From Oceanobacillus damuensis (GTDB lineage Bacteria; Bacillota; Bacilli; Bacillales; Amphibacillaceae), in assembly GCF_001618145.1 (NCBI RefSeq), contig NZ_LQNF01000010.1, positions 97,457-161,456 of the forward strand: DNA of 64,000 nucleotides, written 5' to 3'. The notes under the pieces are model-generated. The model searched no databases. It was not told the DNA's origin and was given only the letters and a program-made list of their open reading frames with translations. Made by a program: the position numbers and the translations under genes. How positions within the stretch are numbered: position 1 is the stretch's first letter; each line of letters opens with the position of its first letter. Below are positions 61,839 through 64,000 of this stretch, piece by piece.

Positions 61839-63146
61839 ATGGCAACTAAACATGAACAGATTATACAACATATCATTTCTTTGGCGGTCGGCAGCAAAAT
61901 ATCGGTGCGTCAAATTGCAAAGGATTTGAATGTGAGTGATGGAACAGCCTACCGTGCGATAAAGGAAGCTGAAAATCAAGGTCTGGTCAGCACAATTGAA
62001 CGTGTCGGTACGATTCGGATCGAACGGAAGAAAAAAGAGAATTTTGAAAGACTTACCTTTGCAGAGGTTGTAAATATTATTGATGGACAAGTATTGGGCG
62101 GACGAGATGGTCTCTATAAAACATTAAGCAAATTTGTAATCGGCGCTATGCAGCTCGATGCAATGATGCGCTATACCCAGGCAGATTCCCTCCTTATTGT
62201 CGGAAACAGATTTAAGGCACATGAACTTGCTCTCAATGCTGGAGCTGCTGTACTTATTACGGGCGGATTTGATACAGAGGAACGCATAAAAAGACTTGCA
62301 GATGAAAAAGAGCTGCCAATCATTTCGACAAGCTATGATACATTTACCGTAGCAGCAATGATCAACAGGGCGATATATGATCAGCTGATCAAAAAAGAAA
62401 TTGTTTTTGTGGGGGATATTGCAACGCCGTTTAATGAGTCTTATTTCCTGAAAACAAAAGATACCATTCATCAATGGTATGAGCTCAATGAAAAATCCTC
62501 CCACACACGTTTCCCTGTCGTCGATGATAAGCTCCGTGTAGTTGGTATGGTTTCTTCCAAGGATATTGTCGGTAAAGATAAAAGTATTGTTATTGACCGC
62601 GTCATGAGCAGAAAACCTCAAGTCGTGCAATCGAAAACGTCGCTTGCATCTGTTGGACATATGATGGTTTGGGAAGGTATTGAGCTTGTTCCGGTTGTCG
62701 ATCAAGCATATCAGCTTCAAGGTGTCGTATCAAGGCAGGACGTATTAAAGGCAATGCAGCAAATCCAGCGTCAGCCTCAGGTTGGTGAAACGATCGATGA
62801 TATTGTTTCCAGCAATATAGATGTGAGAGAAGATGAGGAGAATGTATATGAATCAAAAGTTATCCCGCAAATGACGAATCAATTGGGTACTTTATCCCAT
62901 GGGGTATTCACGTCATTAATCACGGAAGCAAGCAGCAGACTGCTCATGAAAGTTAAAAAAGCAGATATTACGGTTGAAAATTTAACCGTCTATTTCAGTA
63001 AACCGGTTCAAATAGACAGTACGCTCGTCATCAAACCGTCATTGCTTGATGTCGGCAGACTCTATGCCAAAATTGATGTTGAAGTATACAATGAACGTAA
63101 CCTTGTCGGAAAGGGATTGATTATGGCCCAACTGATCAATCGTTAA
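61839..63146 (+). CDS. ytoI: YtoI, HTH-DRTGG-CBS-hotdog protein
   Basis: A 435-residue multi-domain protein. A winged helix-turn-helix occupies about 1-65 (SVRQIAKDLNVSDGTAYRAIKE) and a DRTGG domain about 70-185. A CBS pair covers about 195-310, with FPVVDDKLRVVGMVSSKDIV and LVPVVDQAYQLQGVVSRQDVL. A hotdog thioesterase-like domain fills about 330-435. The mix suggests a nucleotide-sensing regulator with an acyl-binding or thioester-linked output. The function is unknown. An inverted repeat upstream may be its own operator. It matches B. subtilis YtoI in order and domain content. Confidence 0.9.
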   Translation: MATKHEQIIQHIISLAVGSKISVRQIAKDLNVSDGTAYRAIKEAENQGLVSTIERVGTIRIERKKKENFERLTFAEVVNIIDGQVLGGRDGLYKTLSKFVIGAMQLDAMMRYTQADSLLIVGNRFKAHELALNAGAAVLITGGFDTEERIKRLADEKELPIISTSYDTFTVAAMINRAIYDQLIKKEIVFVGDIATPFNESYFLKTKDTIHQWYELNEKSSHTRFPVVDDKLRVVGMVSSKDIVGKDKSIVIDRVMSRKPQVVQSKTSLASVGHMMVWEGIELVPVVDQAYQLQGVVSRQDVLKAMQQIQRQPQVGETIDDIVSSNIDVREDEENVYESKVIPQMTNQLGTLSHGVFTSLITEASSRLLMKVKKADITVENLTVYFSKPVQIDSTLVIKPSLLDVGRLYAKIDVEVYNERNLVGKGLIMAQLINR

Positions 63147-63189
63147 ATAGCGCATATGCAGTTTTATACTATCTTTCTTATTTTAAAAA

Positions 63190-63223
63190 AAAAGAAATCG
63201 GCTGCCATTGCCGATTTCTTTTG
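63190..63223 (+). terminator. ytoI terminator
   Basis: AAGAAATCGG (63192-63201) pairs with CCGATTTCTT (63211-63220), followed by TTGC. Confidence 0.85.
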
Positions 63224-63234
63224 CTTCATAAATT

Positions 63235-63399
63235 AGAAAGTATATGTTTTGAGCAATAAATTCTTGCACATGAACAGCCATGTCCAGCTACGGTTCCTAG
63301 AAACTCCCGTCATAAGCAATGGACATTCCAAGCGCGAAAACCATGCGCTTTCCAGCCCCTTGCTAGCGTTAAGTTTCTGAACAGTCACCTTCGCTTTTG
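63235..63399. repeat. Dispersed ~165 bp intergenic repeat, copy 2
   Basis: The second copy of the element at 20226-20391, in the same orientation. The core 63291-63393 differs at 2 of 103 positions. It ends five bases before the ytpI stop codon. Confidence 0.85.
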
Positions 63400-63404
63400 C
63401 TGCT

Positions 63405-63701
63405 CTATTCATTTGGGTTAAGTCGGCGCCATTCGCTGCGATAATGTTTGGCTTCCGCAAAACCTCTGTACATCTGCAGTCCACCCAGAATGCCAAATAG
63501 AATACCGATGAACAGTGAAAACTGAGTCTGATAAAAGGTGTATTGATTTATTCCAAAGAATAAAAGAAAGGTACCAAGACATAAACGGGCTTTTCCGTTA
63601 AAATATTTTTGTGTAAGCTCATCATTGTTTTTAAGAATGGCAACCTTATAATAAATATAGAGTACTGCCGATACGATAATAACAATAGGGAATATAACCA
63701 T
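63405..63701 (-). CDS. ytpI: YtpI family membrane protein
   Basis: A 98-residue YtpI-like protein with three hydrophobic segments (about 3-21, 38-56 and 62-79; IFPIVIIVSAVLYIYYK, LGTFLLFFGINQYTF, FIGILFGILGGLQMY) and a basic C terminus (KHYRSEWRRLNPNE). B. subtilis ytpI is next to ytoI and nrnA. No function is known. ATG 63701 follows AGGAGAG. The 300 bases to its right (63702-64000) hold no gene that I can see, only the edge of a repeat. Confidence 0.85.
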   Translation of the reverse strand: MVIFPIVIIVSAVLYIYYKVAILKNNDELTQKYFNGKARLCLGTFLLFFGINQYTFYQTQFSLFIGILFGILGGLQMYRGFAEAKHYRSEWRRLNPNE

Positions 63702-64000
63702 CTGATCTCTCCTAATTTCTTCTGCTTTAAATAGTTTACATTATCATTAAATTTACATATAATTGTAACGCTTTTTAATAAATATAGCCAGAAAGAAAAA
63801 TGATGTTTATTAACTACTCAACTTTCGCAGAAGGGAATGGATAAATAAGAACTTGGCAGAATTAGGATGGCGTGAGTTGCACTGCTCAATTGACTTTAAA
63901 TTAACTATTGGAACTGAGCAGCCTGGATACACCTGGACCCTAACGTTCTTTTAGTTTTACAGCTTTTTATTCGCAGTTTGTGTAAAATGCGAAGTAACTT

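Noticed and set aside
1..64000. CRISPR arrays, prophage, insertion sequences, tRNA or rRNA genes
   Set aside because: No regularly spaced repeats, phage structural genes, transposase frames or structural RNA sequences were found on reading both strands.

Overview
The window is a 64 kb chromosomal segment of an endospore-forming member of the Bacillaceae, most like the salt-tolerant genera around Virgibacillus, Oceanobacillus and Lentibacillus. The gene order follows, in reverse, the Bacillus subtilis ytnP-ytoI neighbourhood: ytnP, ytzB, ytoP, ytoQ, ytpP, ytpQ, ytpR, sftA, murC, ytxGH, aroA, ccpA, motPS, acuCBA, tyrS, rpsD, dgcP, ytsP, refZ, ezrA, nifZ-thiI, sspA, nadK2, ytfIJ, tpx, ytxK-ackA, moaB, ytkL, ytoI, ytpI. 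An alpha/beta-type SASP, RefZ and YtfJ point to sporulation. A sodium-type MotPS stator, a BCCT transporter and an extremely acidic extracellular tail on a penicillin-binding protein suggest salty or alkaline habitats. The genus call is an inference from synteny and protein resemblance, not from a search.

Layout. 1-7.2 kb: small housekeeping and stress genes (a BA3454-type small protein, the YtnP lactonase, M42 peptidase, DUF84, YtoQ, a lipoprotein, thioredoxin-like YtpP, YtpQ, YtpR). 7.3-20.2 kb: DNA translocase SftA, a nicotinate phosphoribosyltransferase-like protein, MurC, sigma-B-type ytxGH, a 713-residue FtsA-like ATPase, AroA, CcpA and MotPS. 20.4-26.1 kb (minus strand): acuABC with a CcpA-box candidate, and a class A penicillin-binding protein. 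26.1-32.9 kb: T-box-controlled tyrS, then a cassette of a divergent BCCT transporter, an M20 deacylase and an ATP-grasp ligase, then rpsD with a long leader. 33-43.7 kb: diguanylate cyclase DgcP, fRMsr-type YtsP, RefZ, EzrA, NifZ-ThiI, sspA, NAD kinase and YtfIJ. 43.8-52.3 kb: Tpx, YtxK-AckA, MoaB, UspA, an unrecognised 52-residue protein, Ald, an Xaa-Pro peptidase, PspA and YtkL. 61.8-64 kb: YtoI and YtpI.

The most notable region is 52.4-61.8 kb. It holds a nearly complete type IV pilus locus placed between ytkL and ytoI: three minor pilins (one divergently transcribed, with an unusual C-terminal domain), PilB, PilT, PilC, PilA, PilD, PilM, PilN, PilO and a small membrane protein. Most well-studied Bacilli carry only the ComG pseudopilus. 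This locus has its own retraction ATPase and prepilin peptidase, and PilB starts with an MshEN-type domain, a known cyclic-di-GMP receptor fold. A diguanylate cyclase (DgcP) lies 20 kb away in the same window, so c-di-GMP control of the pilus is a reasonable, untested inference.

Intergenic DNA holds several dispersed repeats: a ~165 bp element present twice (20.2 and 63.2 kb; 101 of 103 core bases identical), two large palindromic elements at 41.4-41.7 kb, and a hairpin element at 27.75 kb. No tRNA or rRNA gene, CRISPR array, prophage or transposase gene was seen.
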